A DNA stretch of 64,000 nucleotides from contig NC_007677.1 of the NCBI RefSeq assembly GCF_000013045.1, forward strand, positions 620,001 to 684,000. Direction: 5' to 3'. The stretch is from Salinibacter ruber DSM 13855. Lineage in GTDB: Bacteria; Bacteroidota; Rhodothermia; Rhodothermales; Salinibacteraceae. Made by a program: the position numbers and the translations under genes. The notes beneath the pieces are model-generated. The model did not search any database, had not been told where the DNA came from, and worked only from the letters and a program-made list of their open reading frames with translations. This document shows positions 10,413-20,561 of this stretch, in pieces (position 1 is the stretch's first letter; every line of letters starts with the position of its first letter).

Positions 10413-13400
10413 TCAGCACTCCGCATCATCAACATCGCCATTGCCCGTCTCTCTGCTCTCTTCTTTCGGCAGCTGGACACGAATCGTAGTGCCCTTGCCT
10501 TTTTCCGTCTCCACCTCGATTGAGCCGTCCATCTGCTCGACGGCCTCCCGCGTTACCGCCAGCCCAAGCCCGGTGCCCTCGTACTCCCGGGCCATTCCCT
10601 CGGAGGCCTGCCGGAAGGGCTTAAACAGGTCCTCGATTTTTTCGGGGTCCATCCCAATGCCGCTGTCCTCCACCTCGATCATCGCACTCCCGTTTTCCCG
10701 GTAGACGCGGAGCCGTATTTCGCCGTCGTCCGTGTATTTGATGGCGTTGGAGACCAGATTGCGGAGCACGATCTGCACGCCGCCGCCGTCGGCCTGCGCC
10801 CAGATTGGCTCGCCTCCGGCCTGGACCTGCAGGCGCAGCCCTTCCGCCTCGGCCTGAGGCCGAAGCTCGCCGGCGACCTCACGGGCCTGCTCGGACAGGT
10901 CCACCGGCTCGGCCGCCAGGTCCATTTCCCCGGCCTCCAGCCGCGAGAGGTTGAGCACGCCGGTGAGCGTATCCATCAGCCGCTGGCCACTCTTCTGAAT
11001 CAGGCCCGCAAACTCCCCGAGGGGCTTCAGGTCGCCTGCCTCGGCCGGAGGCTCCAGGCTCCCGATCTCCTCCTCAATCATCTCCGCAAACCCCAGGATC
11101 GACGTCAGCGGTGTGCGGATTTCGTGGCTCATGTTCGCGAGAAGGGACGACTTCATCCGGTTGGCCTCCTCGGCGGCTTTCTTGGCGCTCATAAGCTCGC
11201 GCTCCTTGCGGACGTTCTCCGTAATGTCCTGCGCCAGCATCAGGCCCTTTGCATTGGTGTCGCCCTGGAGGGGCACGACGTGGACGCGCAGCGTGCGGCC
11301 GCCCACCCCAATCCGGCGGTCCGTCTGCTCCCCCTCCAGGGCCGCCTCGAAGCGGTCCACAATGGGGTGCCGCCCCCCCTCGATGCCGACGAGGACGGTT
11401 CCGGCCTGTGCCCCGAGCAGGTCGGACTCTCCCAGCTCGTACGTGCCGAGCAGTTCCCCGGCCGCCAGCGTATAGGTGAGGCCCTCGTCGAAGAGGAACA
11501 CCGCCCCGTTCGGAATATTCTCGGCGAGGGTCCGGTAGCGGCGCTCACGCTCGATCAAATCACGCTCCTGGTCCAGCGCATCTAGGGTGTCCTGAAAGCT
11601 CTGGGCGACGACCTCTAGAAGACGGAGTTCATCGTCGTCGAGCCGGTTTTGGGCAGCGGCGCCTACTGCGAGCACACCGCGCTGCCCCAGCGGGACGTAC
11701 GCGCAGCCTTCGAGGCCCGACCGGTCTACGCCGTCGTCGATGGTGCTGGGATCGGAGTACGCATGGGTGTCGCCCGTGCTGAGGGCGGCCCAGAGCGGGG
11801 TGTGTCCCTGCTCGACCCGGGGCATCGACCCGACCACCTCACTGTCGATGGTGCCGGCCCGCACCAGCACGTCGCCGTCGCGCAGGTACACGGCGGCCTC
11901 CTGGAGGCCGAGGGTGTCGCCGAGGGCATCGGTGACAGTCGACGCGGCGCCGGCTTTCGTGCTCACGTCGAGAAGGTCCCGCGTCACGCGGTAGAGGGTG
12001 CGAAGGCGCTGCTCCCGCACTTTCTGGTCGGTCACGTCGGTAGTCACGCCGGCGAGCCGCTGAAGAGCCCCTTCGTCGTCGTAGATGGCATCGATCCGTG
12101 CCGTGAGCCACCGGCGGCCCCGCGTGGGATGCAGCACGCGGAACTCTTGGTGCTGCGGCCAGCGTGGTTCGTCGGCGTTCTGGGCCTCGATGTCGGAGCG
12201 AAGGGCCGCGAGGTCCGCGGGATGGACGTGGCGGGTCCAGGCACTCGGGTTGTCGCGCAGCGTGTCCCGGTCCACGCCGTACAGCGTTTCGACCGCACTG
12301 TTGGCGTAAAGGAGCTCTGAGTAATCGGGCGTAACGATATAAAACGCGTTCGGCACCGTCTCCGCGAGCTGCTCGAACCGCTGGTTGGCACGCCGAAGGG
12401 CCCGGCGTCGCTCCTTCTGCTGGGTCACGTCGCGCCCGATCCCGCACAAGACGCGGCCCCGTGTCGGGGCGTCGAAGGCGTCCCCCACAAACTCGTGGGG
12501 CACCCGACGCCCGTCCTTGGTGACCAGGGGGGCTTCTACTCGAACAGCCTGACCCGCGGCGCTCTCCTCGATGGCGTCTCGGATGCGCGCTGCATCGTCT
12601 CCCTCGAAGAGATCGAGGGCCGTCATGGCCTCAAGCTCCGCGTCCGTGTAGCCGGTGACCTCATTGACGCGGCGGTTCCAGAACAGGAGATCTCCCTGCT
12701 CGTCGAGCAGGTAAAACACGTCGTCAATCGTGTCAAGGACCTGGTCCAGGAACGCCTTCTGGTCGGCCAGGTCCTGTCGGTGTTCCTCGCGCTGGGTGAC
12801 GTCGTGGATGACCGAGAAGAGAAGCGTCCCGGCCCGGTCCAGGTTCGGGATTGGGGCCGAGAGGACCCGCACCGTTCGGACCGCCCCGGACGCGAGCTCG
12901 TGCTCGAACAGGAACTCGTCGCCGTCCTCCGCCGCTTCACGGCGCTCCCGCGCCACCTCCTCCGCCGGAAGTTGATTGATGTCCTGGATCGACATGGACA
13001 TCAGGATGTCCCGCTCGTATCCGTAGAACTCAACGGCCGCCGCGTTGGCCTGCTCAATTGCGCCTGTCTCCTCGTCGATGAGCAGCATCGGGGCGCTGTG
13101 GCCCTCGAACATCATTCGGAACCGGCGCTCCCGGCGGGTGAGGCGCTTTTGCATGGCCTTTCGTTCGGAGACGTCCCGGAAGACCCCGTAGACCACGCGC
13201 CCGTCGGGGAGATCTACGGTGGTGGCGTTGACTTCAACGGGGACGGTAGTGCCCTCGTCGGTGACGACTTCAATCTGGGTCCCGTCCGGGAGGGCCCGCA
13301 TCGGGCCGTCTTCGTCGAGGCTCCGCCGAAACAGAGACGCGTACGCCTCGGCCCGGCCCGAGGGGTGGAGGTCAGTCTGGTGGGCCCCGATGATCTCCTC

Positions 13401-16361
13401 GCGGGGACGCCCGAGCAGGCCTGTGGCGGCCGCGTTGGCCTCCACAATCTTGCCGGTCTCCGCGTCGGCAACCAGGACGGGATCGGGGTTTGCCTGGAGG
13501 AGGGTCTGGTAGCGCTCCCGGCTGGTCGCGAGATCACGCTGGCGTTCCCACTGGGCCGTCACGTCGGTGGCGATGCCCAAGACGCGGACGGCCTCCCCTT
13601 TCTCGTGGACCGGCGTCGCCCGGAGGCTCATTCGAGCAACCCCTTCCTCGGGGTGGAACAGCCAAAAGTCTCCTTCCCACGATTCGCCGGTGCTGGTCAT
13701 GTTCTCCAGGGCCGCCTCCACATCGGGCAGATCATTGGGATGAACGATTTCGGTAAAGGCCTCGAACGTCTGTGGGTCGTGCCCGAATAGATCCTGGAGG
13801 GTCTCGTCCCACTGCATCTCGCCGGTCTGTAGGTTCCACTCGAGGACCCCCGTGTCGGTCCCCGCAAGCGCCAAGTCGAGCTTCCGTTGGCGCTCTTTTC
13901 GCTCGGTCACGTCGGTCCCCGACGCGAGGAGGCGGCCCACCTCGCCGTCCTCAAAGATGGGAATTACCAAAGTCTCGATCCAGCGGGTGCGCCCGTCCCC
14001 GTCCTCGATTCGAAACTCTCCGTTCCAGGAGGATGCGCTGTCGACGACGGAGTCGAACCCGTCCCGCACCCGCGAGCGGTCCTCCGGATGGATCAGGGCA
14101 AAGAAGTCGTCTGTGCTTTCCGGTGCGCGTCCAAAAATGTTGCGAAGCATGCCGTCCCACCGGATCTGGCCGGCCTGCAGGTCCCACTCGGCGATGCCGG
14201 TTTCGCTCGCGGTGAGGAGCAGTTGGCGTTTCCGGTTCCGATTCCGGCGATCGGTCATGTTCCGCACGGTACACACGAGCCGCCCTGCCTCCGTAACGGT
14301 GAGGGACAGCGCCGCCGGGAATGTACTGCCGTCCGGGCGCTGCCCCGTCACGAGGCCCTGCCAGTGCCCCTCCTCCTCGAGCACGGGAAACACCGTTTTT
14401 TCGAGGCGCTCGATCTCGTCCTCCCCATAGAGCATCCGCCAGGTGTTGCCCAGGAGCTGCTCCTTGTCGTCGAAGCCGTACATGTCGGCGTGGGTCTGGT
14501 CCACGTACACGTACTCGTCGCCGGCCAGCACGGCCATGCCCTCCGTAGAATCCTCGACGGCCTGATGGAGGACCTCCAGCTCGCGCCGCTGGTCCTCCCG
14601 AGCGGTAACGTCGCGGCCCGAAGCGATGAGGGCCGTGACCGCACCGTCCCTGTCCGTGACGGGACGGATAGTGCCCCGAATTGTATACTCGAGCCCGTCG
14701 GCGTCTACGTGCTGGTACTGGTACGACACGTACTCTCCGCCGGCCGCCCGCTGAATCCATTCTTGAAGGTCCGCCTGGAGGGCAGAATCGTGGTCCCACC
14801 AGGGCGTCTCCCAGAAGGATTGCCCCACCACCTCTTCCCGGCCTGCGTTGATGAAAGAAAGGGCCGTGTCGTTCACCCTGCGGAGCGTCCCGTCCAGGTC
14901 GAGGAGGCCGGTCAGGAGGTTCGGATCCTGAAAGACCGCTTCGAACTGGCGCTCACGGCGGCGCAGTTTCTGTCTCCGTCGCCGCCTCTCGGTCACGTCC
15001 TGGTAGGTTCCGATCAGTCGCTCCGCGTCGCCGTCTTCGTCCCGCAGGATGCGTGCACGGGCCTGCACATGTCGGTCTTCTCTGTCGGGCCGGCGAATTC
15101 GGTATCGGACCTGGCAGGTCTCTTTGTCGGGGGTCCCCAGGACGCGGGCCATTGTGTCCTGGAGATGTCCCCGGTCGTCTGGGTGGACGTGCCCGAGGAG
15201 TGCTCCGGTTGTCTGCGGGGCCGCATCGACCCCAAAAAGGGCCTGCGTGCGCTCGTCCCACACGCGCCGGTCGTCCGGAATGGACCACTCGAACACGCCG
15301 GCGTCGGCGGCGCCGAGGGCCACCCGGAGGCGCGTCTTCTCCTCGGCAAGGGCCGCACTTTTCTCCTGTACGGAGGCTTCTGCCTGCTTGCGCTGGTGAA
15401 TGTCCTGGGTGATGCCGGCCAGCTTCACGGGGGCATCCAATGCCCTTTCGTCCTGCGAGGAAAACGGGGGGCGCCCGATAACCTGTACGGCGGTTTCGAC
15501 CCACCGGGCGGTTCCGTCCGGTCGAAGAACGCGGTACTCCCCGCGCCAGCGCCCGTGCTCAAGCAGGTCACGGGCGGTTGGAAGCTCGGGCTGATCCTTC
15601 GGGTGCGCCGCCGACCGCCAGAGCATCGGGTCTCGGACAAACGCGTCGGTGGGGCGGCCGAAAATGTGCTCTTCCGAGCTGTTCACGTAGGCCAGTTCAT
15701 GCCGGACGGGCTCGGCCTCGCTCGAGCCGGTAGGATGAATCCGCACTTCCCAGACCGCGTCGTCGAGGGACGCAAGCAGCTCATTGAGTCGCGTCTCGTC
15801 CGACTCGGCGCCCCCCTGTTCGACCGCGCTGATTTTCTGTCGGCGGCGCCGCTCTAACTGATCGACCCCCATCTGCGCCAGATCGTCCAGTCCTGTGAGT
15901 TGTCGCTCCGAGGGCGCGCGCGGCTCGGTATCCAGCACGCAGACGGTCCCCAGCACGTGGCCGTCCGGGGTGATCATGGGGGCGCCGGCGTAGAAGCGGA
16001 CGTGGGGATCCTCCGTAACGAGCGGATTATCGTCGAACCGCTCGTCCTCGGTCGCGTCCTCCACCACGAGCCGCTGGCCCTCGTCGAGGGTGTGCACGCA
16101 GAAGGAGGCATCGAGCCCAAGCCCCTGCGCGTCGAGCCCGATGCAGGCCTTGTGCCACTGTTTCTGGTCGCCGACGAAAGTGACGAGCCCAATGGGAACG
16201 TCCAGTAGGGCCGCCGCGAGGTCCGCAATGCGGTCGAACGTCTCCTCCGGGGGGGTGTCGATGACGTCGTACCGGCGTAGGGCCTGGAGGCGGCGGGGAT
16301 CTATTCGTGCGTATTTGCTGCTTGAGGAGGAGAGATTCGAATCAGGGGGACCAGTGGGCAT
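10413..16361 (-). CDS. giant multi-PAS/GAF sensor histidine kinase
   Basis: A 1982-residue soluble kinase with no transmembrane segment visible. Order: a GAF domain (about 37-170, with the FCVHTL and PMITPDGHVLGTVCVLD strands), ten successive PAS/PAC units (about 185-1450, most ending in the DVTxRxxR linker), a second GAF (about 1450-1607), an eleventh degenerate PAS, then HisKA with SHEIRTPL near residue 1743 and a HATPase with N-box LRNLVSNAIKY, DSGIGM and GTGLGLAV. No receiver domain is fused. It should autophosphorylate and pass phosphate to a separate response regulator, which is not adjacent. ATG 16361 is chosen over a GTG at 16439 because the extra residues look unstructured. Repeated PAS units share linkers, pointing to internal duplication. 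Ligands unknown. Confidence 0.9.
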   Translation of the reverse strand: MPTGPPDSNLSSSSSKYARIDPRRLQALRRYDVIDTPPEETFDRIADLAAALLDVPIGLVTFVGDQKQWHKACIGLDAQGLGLDASFCVHTLDEGQRLVVEDATEDERFDDNPLVTEDPHVRFYAGAPMITPDGHVLGTVCVLDTEPRAPSERQLTGLDDLAQMGVDQLERRRRQKISAVEQGGAESDETRLNELLASLDDAVWEVRIHPTGSSEAEPVRHELAYVNSSEEHIFGRPTDAFVRDPMLWRSAAHPKDQPELPTARDLLEHGRWRGEYRVLRPDGTARWVETAVQVIGRPPFSSQDERALDAPVKLAGITQDIHQRKQAEASVQEKSAALAEEKTRLRVALGAADAGVFEWSIPDDRRVWDERTQALFGVDAAPQTTGALLGHVHPDDRGHLQDTMARVLGTPDKETCQVRYRIRRPDREDRHVQARARILRDEDGDAERLIGTYQDVTERRRRRQKLRRRERQFEAVFQDPNLLTGLLDLDGTLRRVNDTALSFINAGREEVVGQSFWETPWWDHDSALQADLQEWIQRAAGGEYVSYQYQHVDADGLEYTIRGTIRPVTDRDGAVTALIASGRDVTAREDQRRELEVLHQAVEDSTEGMAVLAGDEYVYVDQTHADMYGFDDKEQLLGNTWRMLYGEDEIERLEKTVFPVLEEEGHWQGLVTGQRPDGSTFPAALSLTVTEAGRLVCTVRNMTDRRNRNRKRQLLLTASETGIAEWDLQAGQIRWDGMLRNIFGRAPESTDDFFALIHPEDRSRVRDGFDSVVDSASSWNGEFRIEDGDGRTRWIETLVIPIFEDGEVGRLLASGTDVTERKERQRKLDLALAGTDTGVLEWNLQTGEMQWDETLQDLFGHDPQTFEAFTEIVHPNDLPDVEAALENMTSTGESWEGDFWLFHPEEGVARMSLRATPVHEKGEAVRVLGIATDVTAQWERQRDLATSRERYQTLLQANPDPVLVADAETGKIVEANAAATGLLGRPREEIIGAHQTDLHPSGRAEAYASLFRRSLDEDGPMRALPDGTQIEVVTDEGTTVPVEVNATTVDLPDGRVVYGVFRDVSERKAMQKRLTRRERRFRMMFEGHSAPMLLIDEETGAIEQANAAAVEFYGYERDILMSMSIQDINQLPAEEVARERREAAEDGDEFLFEHELASGAVRTVRVLSAPIPNLDRAGTLLFSVIHDVTQREEHRQDLADQKAFLDQVLDTIDDVFYLLDEQGDLLFWNRRVNEVTGYTDAELEAMTALDLFEGDDAARIRDAIEESAAGQAVRVEAPLVTKDGRRVPHEFVGDAFDAPTRGRVLCGIGRDVTQQKERRRALRRANQRFEQLAETVPNAFYIVTPDYSELLYANSAVETLYGVDRDTLRDNPSAWTRHVHPADLAALRSDIEAQNADEPRWPQHQEFRVLHPTRGRRWLTARIDAIYDDEGALQRLAGVTTDVTDQKVREQRLRTLYRVTRDLLDVSTKAGAASTVTDALGDTLGLQEAAVYLRDGDVLVRAGTIDSEVVGSMPRVEQGHTPLWAALSTGDTHAYSDPSTIDDGVDRSGLEGCAYVPLGQRGVLAVGAAAQNRLDDDELRLLEVVAQSFQDTLDALDQERDLIERERRYRTLAENIPNGAVFLFDEGLTYTLAAGELLGTYELGESDLLGAQAGTVLVGIEGGRHPIVDRFEAALEGEQTDRRIGVGGRTLRVHVVPLQGDTNAKGLMLAQDITENVRKERELMSAKKAAEEANRMKSSLLANMSHEIRTPLTSILGFAEMIEEEIGSLEPPAEAGDLKPLGEFAGLIQKSGQRLMDTLTGVLNLSRLEAGEMDLAAEPVDLSEQAREVAGELRPQAEAEGLRLQVQAGGEPIWAQADGGGVQIVLRNLVSNAIKYTDDGEIRLRVYRENGSAMIEVEDSGIGMDPEKIEDLFKPFRQASEGMAREYEGTGLGLAVTREAVEQMDGSIEVETEKGKGTTIRVQLPKEESRETGNGDVDDAEC

Positions 16362-16457
16362 GGGGCGCGTCGGGGGTAGGGAAAAAGCAAAACTTCCGTG
16401 CCGTGCGTCCCCTCGAGACACCGGGGCCGCTTCGTGCACGCGTTTGCGGAGTGCCCC

Positions 16458-16835
16458 TTAGCCGTTGACCTGGCGGTAGGGAGCGAGGTGCCGGCGCAGG
16501 GCCGCCCGGTCGGGATCGGACAGGTGGGCATACCGGACGATGCCGACACCATCCAGGTCGGCCACTGCCATTGCGTCGGCCCGAGTTGCCGAGAGGGTCA
16601 GCACCACACTTCCGTCGGCGAGGGCCCACTGCTCTTCCGCCGTTGCGGGAGAGCGGTCCACCACGCAGAACCAGTCCGTTACCGGAGGGGTAGGCGGGTC
16701 AGAATCTTCTTTCGATTGGCGAAGGGTAACGGTTGGGCAAATGCGAACGGGTCTAGGGGGTGATAAGGAGGGACGCAAACTGGGATGCCTCGGGGCAAAG
16801 TCCGGAAGAATCTTCCGTCTGTTGTAGGGCAACAA
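16458..16835 (-). CDS. small hypothetical protein
   Basis: A possible protein of up to 125 residues just upstream of the giant kinase on the same strand. The C-terminal 75 residues (starting DWFCVVDRSPATAEEQWAL) look protein-like, with alternating strands and the helix SDPDRAALRRHLAPYRQ; the N-terminal 45 residues are basic and proline-rich and may not be translated. I do not recognise a family, and no other ATG or GTG lies close to the protein-like part, so the start is uncertain. Confidence 0.4.
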   Translation of the reverse strand: MLPYNRRKILPDFAPRHPSLRPSLSPPRPVRICPTVTLRQSKEDSDPPTPPVTDWFCVVDRSPATAEEQWALADGSVVLTLSATRADAMAVADLDGVGIVRYAHLSDPDRAALRRHLAPYRQVNG

Positions 16836-18190
16836 AAATGCCAGTCTTTTCTTTTGGGCTCACTTCGGACGCCCGTACGCTTCTGTTATATTCTATTTTA
16901 AAGTTTTCTCCTTTTTGAGAGGATGAGGGGTGCCCTTACGCTTCAGTACACGCGCCGTCGTCTTCTCGGAGAAGGACGTCGCTCCGATATGGTCTCTGCG
17001 TCGGTAATTTCGCCCCCTGCGTTGAGAGTCTCTGTAAGGCAGTCGGTCCAGCCGCGTGTTGTAGCAGCGTGGTTGTTGACCAACAGTCCAGCGCCGGTCG
17101 TCCTTCCGCTGGATCTCTCCGGCCCCGATCGACTTGCTTGACGGCGGTGGGTCGGTCTAGGGCGATTTACACAAGCAGCTTTTTGGCTCTTCCGGACTCG
17201 AATCCTGCATCGTAAGGAATGCTTTCTTATAAGATATACTCCAAAAGATTCCCTACGCGGTGACATACACTCACGTGTCACCGGGAAAGGTGCAGCTGAT
17301 GCCCGTCCAAATGCGATGGCCTCGTAAAATTCAGCCATCTCTGTGTACCGTCGCGTCTTTCATGCCGACCAGGTGTTGAGGAGCCATGCCGTCAAGAGCG
17401 GCCCAGGCGAGAAGGCAAATGCATTCTGGGGCCGCCTGCGCCGACATGGGCGCTGCCTCCGTGCCCACTCGAATCTCCCCGCGCGTCTACGGCCGTTCCT
17501 GGAGCCAGCTCGCCGTGATTGCACAGCGGCAGGGCAACACCGCGGATCCAAACTCCGCCGACGAGGGGGATTGCCGGTTTGCGTGTTCGGTCCCGTCAAA
17601 CGGCGGTTGACCGTCAGCGGGATCTGCGAGCAGGCGGAAGACTACTTCGTGGAGTGGTGTCCCGACCTGCCCGCATAAGAGAGCTGCAATCGTCGTCTGA
17701 ATCGGTGGGTGTCGTTTTTGCCCCGCTCGCTCCTCTCGGATATCAGCTGCACAAAGACACAGAAAGAGGGGGGCGGAGCTGCTAAATCGACGCCGATTAC
17801 ACTGGCAAAAGGACCGCGGGCTTCCTGAGTGAAAAGGAAATTCTGGAGGGATAAGAAAATTCTGGGCGGCAGGGGAATTGCTGAAACGAAGAAAAGTCGC
17901 CACAAGCTTCACTCGGAGCCCCTGTGACGATGGCCAAAGCCTTCTCGTCCTGTCGGATGAGTCCTACACGAGCACAGGACGTGAATCGGGTAGCTCCGGT
18001 GCGCGGCCGGAAAAAACGCTACAAAAAACAATCCGGACTCGTGCCGGATCGTGCGGGCCCCCAGGCCTGTGCGTCGCCTGGTGAGGAGGTTAAGACGAGG
18101 GGGCAAGATTCGGAATCTGGTGGCGGGTCAGGAGCCCCCCTGTCTTCAACATGGCCCCCTGAACATAGCCCCCTGGGCCCAGGCGGACGA
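16836..18190. other. 1.35 kb without a recognisable gene
   Basis: Between the two histidine kinase genes. 16835-16920 and 17200-17260 are comparatively AT-rich and may hold promoters. Several reading frames of 70-130 codons exist on both strands (for example 17343-17678 plus, 16943-17338 minus), but codon use is not that of neighbouring genes and none shows motifs I can assign. A decayed gene or insertion remnant is possible. No inverted repeats typical of an insertion sequence end were seen. Confidence 0.45.
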
Positions 18191-20341
18191 CTACGAGCGA
18201 ATTTCGACCCCGGTAAATTCGAACCGGGCCCCGCCATCGGGAGACTCCGTGAGGCGGACGCCCCAGCCGTGTGCCTCGGCGATGCGCTTCACGATCGAGA
18301 GCCCGAAGCCGGTCCCCTGTTCCCGCGAGGTTTCCCCGGGCTTGAACGCCGTCTCGCGCCGGGCAGGCGGAACGCCGGGCCCGTCGTCCTCCACGTACAG
18401 GACGGCGTCGTCGGCACGCCCGACCCGCACCGTGACGTCGCCCTCGCTGTGCTCGACGGCGTTGCGGAAGAGGTTCTCGAAGACGTGCCGGAGGCGGTCC
18501 GGGTCGCCCTCGATCGTGCACGCGTCGTCGACGATCAGGGACGCCGCGTTGGTCTCGACCATGTCCCAGCACTGGTCCGCGATGTCCGTCACCGAAACGG
18601 GCTCGAGGGATTCGGCCTCGTTGCCGCGCCGGGCGAGAACCAAAGTATCGGAGATGATGTCCTCCATCCGGTCGAGGGCCTCGTGCACCTTCCTGCGGTG
18701 GAGCTCCTCATAATCAGGATCCTCGACGGACAGCGTGGTGCGCATCTGCGCGACGTTGAGCGGGTTGCGGAGGTCGTGGGCCACGATGCCCGCAAATTCG
18801 TCGAGGCGCTCGTTCTTGCGGCGGAGCTTTTCTTCGCGGTGCACCTGGGCGGTGACGTCGCGGGCAATGCCGACGATGCGGGTCACTGTGCCGTCGACGA
18901 CGACCGGCGCGAGCTTGGTCTGCCAGATGCGCGGCCCCGCGGGCATGTCGAGCTCCTCCTGGTAGGAGATGGGCGCCCCGGCCTCCACGCAGCGGTGGTA
19001 GTTCGCCTCGAGCTCGGCGCCGAGGTCCGGGCCGAGAACCTCCCGGGGCGTCTTGCCCCGGACGGATTCCGAGTCCAGTCCCGTCGCGGCCTCGTGGTAC
19101 GGGTTGAGCCGCTCGAAGCGAAATTCCGTGCCCGACTCCTCCTCCTCTACGTCGAGGAAGAAGATGGCGTCCTCGGCGTTCTCCAGGAGCGCGTGGTACT
19201 CCTCGGTGAGCGCCTTGAGTTTGCGTTCCTTCTGGAGCTGCTCCGTCACGTCGCGGGTGAGGGCGATAAAGCGCTTCTCGCCGCCGATCTCCGTCTTGTC
19301 CACCCACACCTCGATCGGAAACGAGGAGCCATCCTTGCGGCGGTGGCGGCCGCTTTTCTTGGCCCGGTCGCCGACCTCCATGGTCCTCCAGGTCTCGCGC
19401 AGCTCCTCCTGAGACAGGCCGACCTCGAAGTCCGCCACGTTCATGGACCGCAGCTCCCGGTACGTGTAGCCAAGTTCGTCGACGGTCTGCTCGTTGACGT
19501 CCAGGATGTGTCCCTCCGCGTCGTGGATCACGACGGAGTCGGGAAGATTCTCGAACAGCGACTTCAGGCGCTGGCGACTGCCCTCGAGGGTCTTCTCACG
19601 TCGCTTCCGCTCGGTGATCTCCCGGCTGATGCCGACAATGCCCACGATGGCGCCGTCCTCGTCGCGGTGCGGATACCGGTTCTCCAGAAAGACGTGCTTC
19701 GTGCCGTCGATGAACCGGGTGGCCTCGTAGGAGTCCGCGGTCCCGTCCGCGAGAATCTGCTCGTCGATCCGGCGGATTTCGGCGGCACTCTCGGCATCGA
19801 ACAGGTCTTCGGCGCGCTTTCCGACGGCCTCCTCGGGGGGGAGCCCGACAAGGTCGGCGGCCGCCTCGTTCACGAACTGGTAGCGGCCCGCCCGGTCCTT
19901 GACGTACACGGCCTGGGCGGTATTTTCGATGAGCGCGCTGAGCTGGCGATTTTTCTGCGCGAGCTCTTCCTCCGAGGCCTTGCGGTCCGTGATGTCGGTG
20001 AAGTAGAGCGACAGTCCGCTCTCGTCGGGATAGACGCGGACCTCGAACCAGCGGTCCAGGCCCGGGTCGTACCGCTCGAAGGACTGCTGCTCCTGGGTCG
20101 CCAGCGCCAGGTCGAGGGCGTCCTCCGCGGCGGTTTCCTCCGACTCCGGGAAGGCGTCCCACACGTGCCGGCCGATCAACTGCGCCCGGTCGGCATCTAG
20201 GATCTGCTCGGCCCGGTCGTTGACGTAGGTGTACCGGAGGTTCGTGTCGAGGGCCACGACGCCTTCGCTCACGCGCTCAAGAACGGTGCTTCGTCGCAGC
20301 GCCTCGTCGTCGTTAAGGTTCTGCACGGCGGGGGAGATCAT
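18191..20341 (-). CDS. PAS-sensor histidine kinase of haloarchaeal type
   Basis: A 716-residue kinase with four PAS/PAC units (about 15-500), a HisKA domain with FAGIVAHDLRNPLNVAQ (His near 520) and a HATPase ending GTGFGLSIVKRIAEAHGW and GGARFEFTGVE. HDLRNPLN in the H-box and the AHGWGVRLTES...GGARFEFTGVE ending are, from knowledge of the family, typical of the abundant haloarchaeal PAS kinases rather than of bacterial kinases such as its neighbour (SHEIRTPL, GTGLGLAV). No receiver, output domain or membrane segment is visible. ATG 20341 (MISPAVQN) is preferred over an ATG 57 bases upstream since the first PAS begins soon after. Exchange between haloarchaea and Salinibacter sharing brines is a reasonable inference; a tree would be needed to prove it. 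Confidence 0.88.
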   Translation of the reverse strand: MISPAVQNLNDDEALRRSTVLERVSEGVVALDTNLRYTYVNDRAEQILDADRAQLIGRHVWDAFPESEETAAEDALDLALATQEQQSFERYDPGLDRWFEVRVYPDESGLSLYFTDITDRKASEEELAQKNRQLSALIENTAQAVYVKDRAGRYQFVNEAAADLVGLPPEEAVGKRAEDLFDAESAAEIRRIDEQILADGTADSYEATRFIDGTKHVFLENRYPHRDEDGAIVGIVGISREITERKRREKTLEGSRQRLKSLFENLPDSVVIHDAEGHILDVNEQTVDELGYTYRELRSMNVADFEVGLSQEELRETWRTMEVGDRAKKSGRHRRKDGSSFPIEVWVDKTEIGGEKRFIALTRDVTEQLQKERKLKALTEEYHALLENAEDAIFFLDVEEEESGTEFRFERLNPYHEAATGLDSESVRGKTPREVLGPDLGAELEANYHRCVEAGAPISYQEELDMPAGPRIWQTKLAPVVVDGTVTRIVGIARDVTAQVHREEKLRRKNERLDEFAGIVAHDLRNPLNVAQMRTTLSVEDPDYEELHRRKVHEALDRMEDIISDTLVLARRGNEAESLEPVSVTDIADQCWDMVETNAASLIVDDACTIEGDPDRLRHVFENLFRNAVEHSEGDVTVRVGRADDAVLYVEDDGPGVPPARRETAFKPGETSREQGTGFGLSIVKRIAEAHGWGVRLTESPDGGARFEFTGVEIRS

Positions 20342-20561
20342 GTCGGCGGAGAACCGGGTGGGGCGTAACGGATGCGTGCTTGATCTGTCACGAATCATTT
20401 CGCAATGACCATACCACCCCGGCGGGCCGCCCGGTCACGTCCTGGATGCCTCCGCACCCCCCCAGACAGGCGCTCGCAGGAAGCAGGTGGGCGGCAGTCG
20501 GTTGCGCGGGCCGGTCCGGAAGTGGGAAGGGCCCCGGACGGAAACATTTGCCGTTCCCCGT

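Noticed and set aside
10075..10419. A 114-codon minus-strand frame before the giant kinase stop
   Set aside because: Composition is unlike neighbouring genes and no motif or start signal supports it.
13887..15857. A 656-codon plus-strand frame opposite the giant kinase
   Set aside because: Shadow of GC-rich coding; the minus strand shows PAS domains in register.
17924..20200. A 758-codon plus-strand frame opposite the second kinase
   Set aside because: Same reason; it reads across the real gene and the gap without any recognisable domain.
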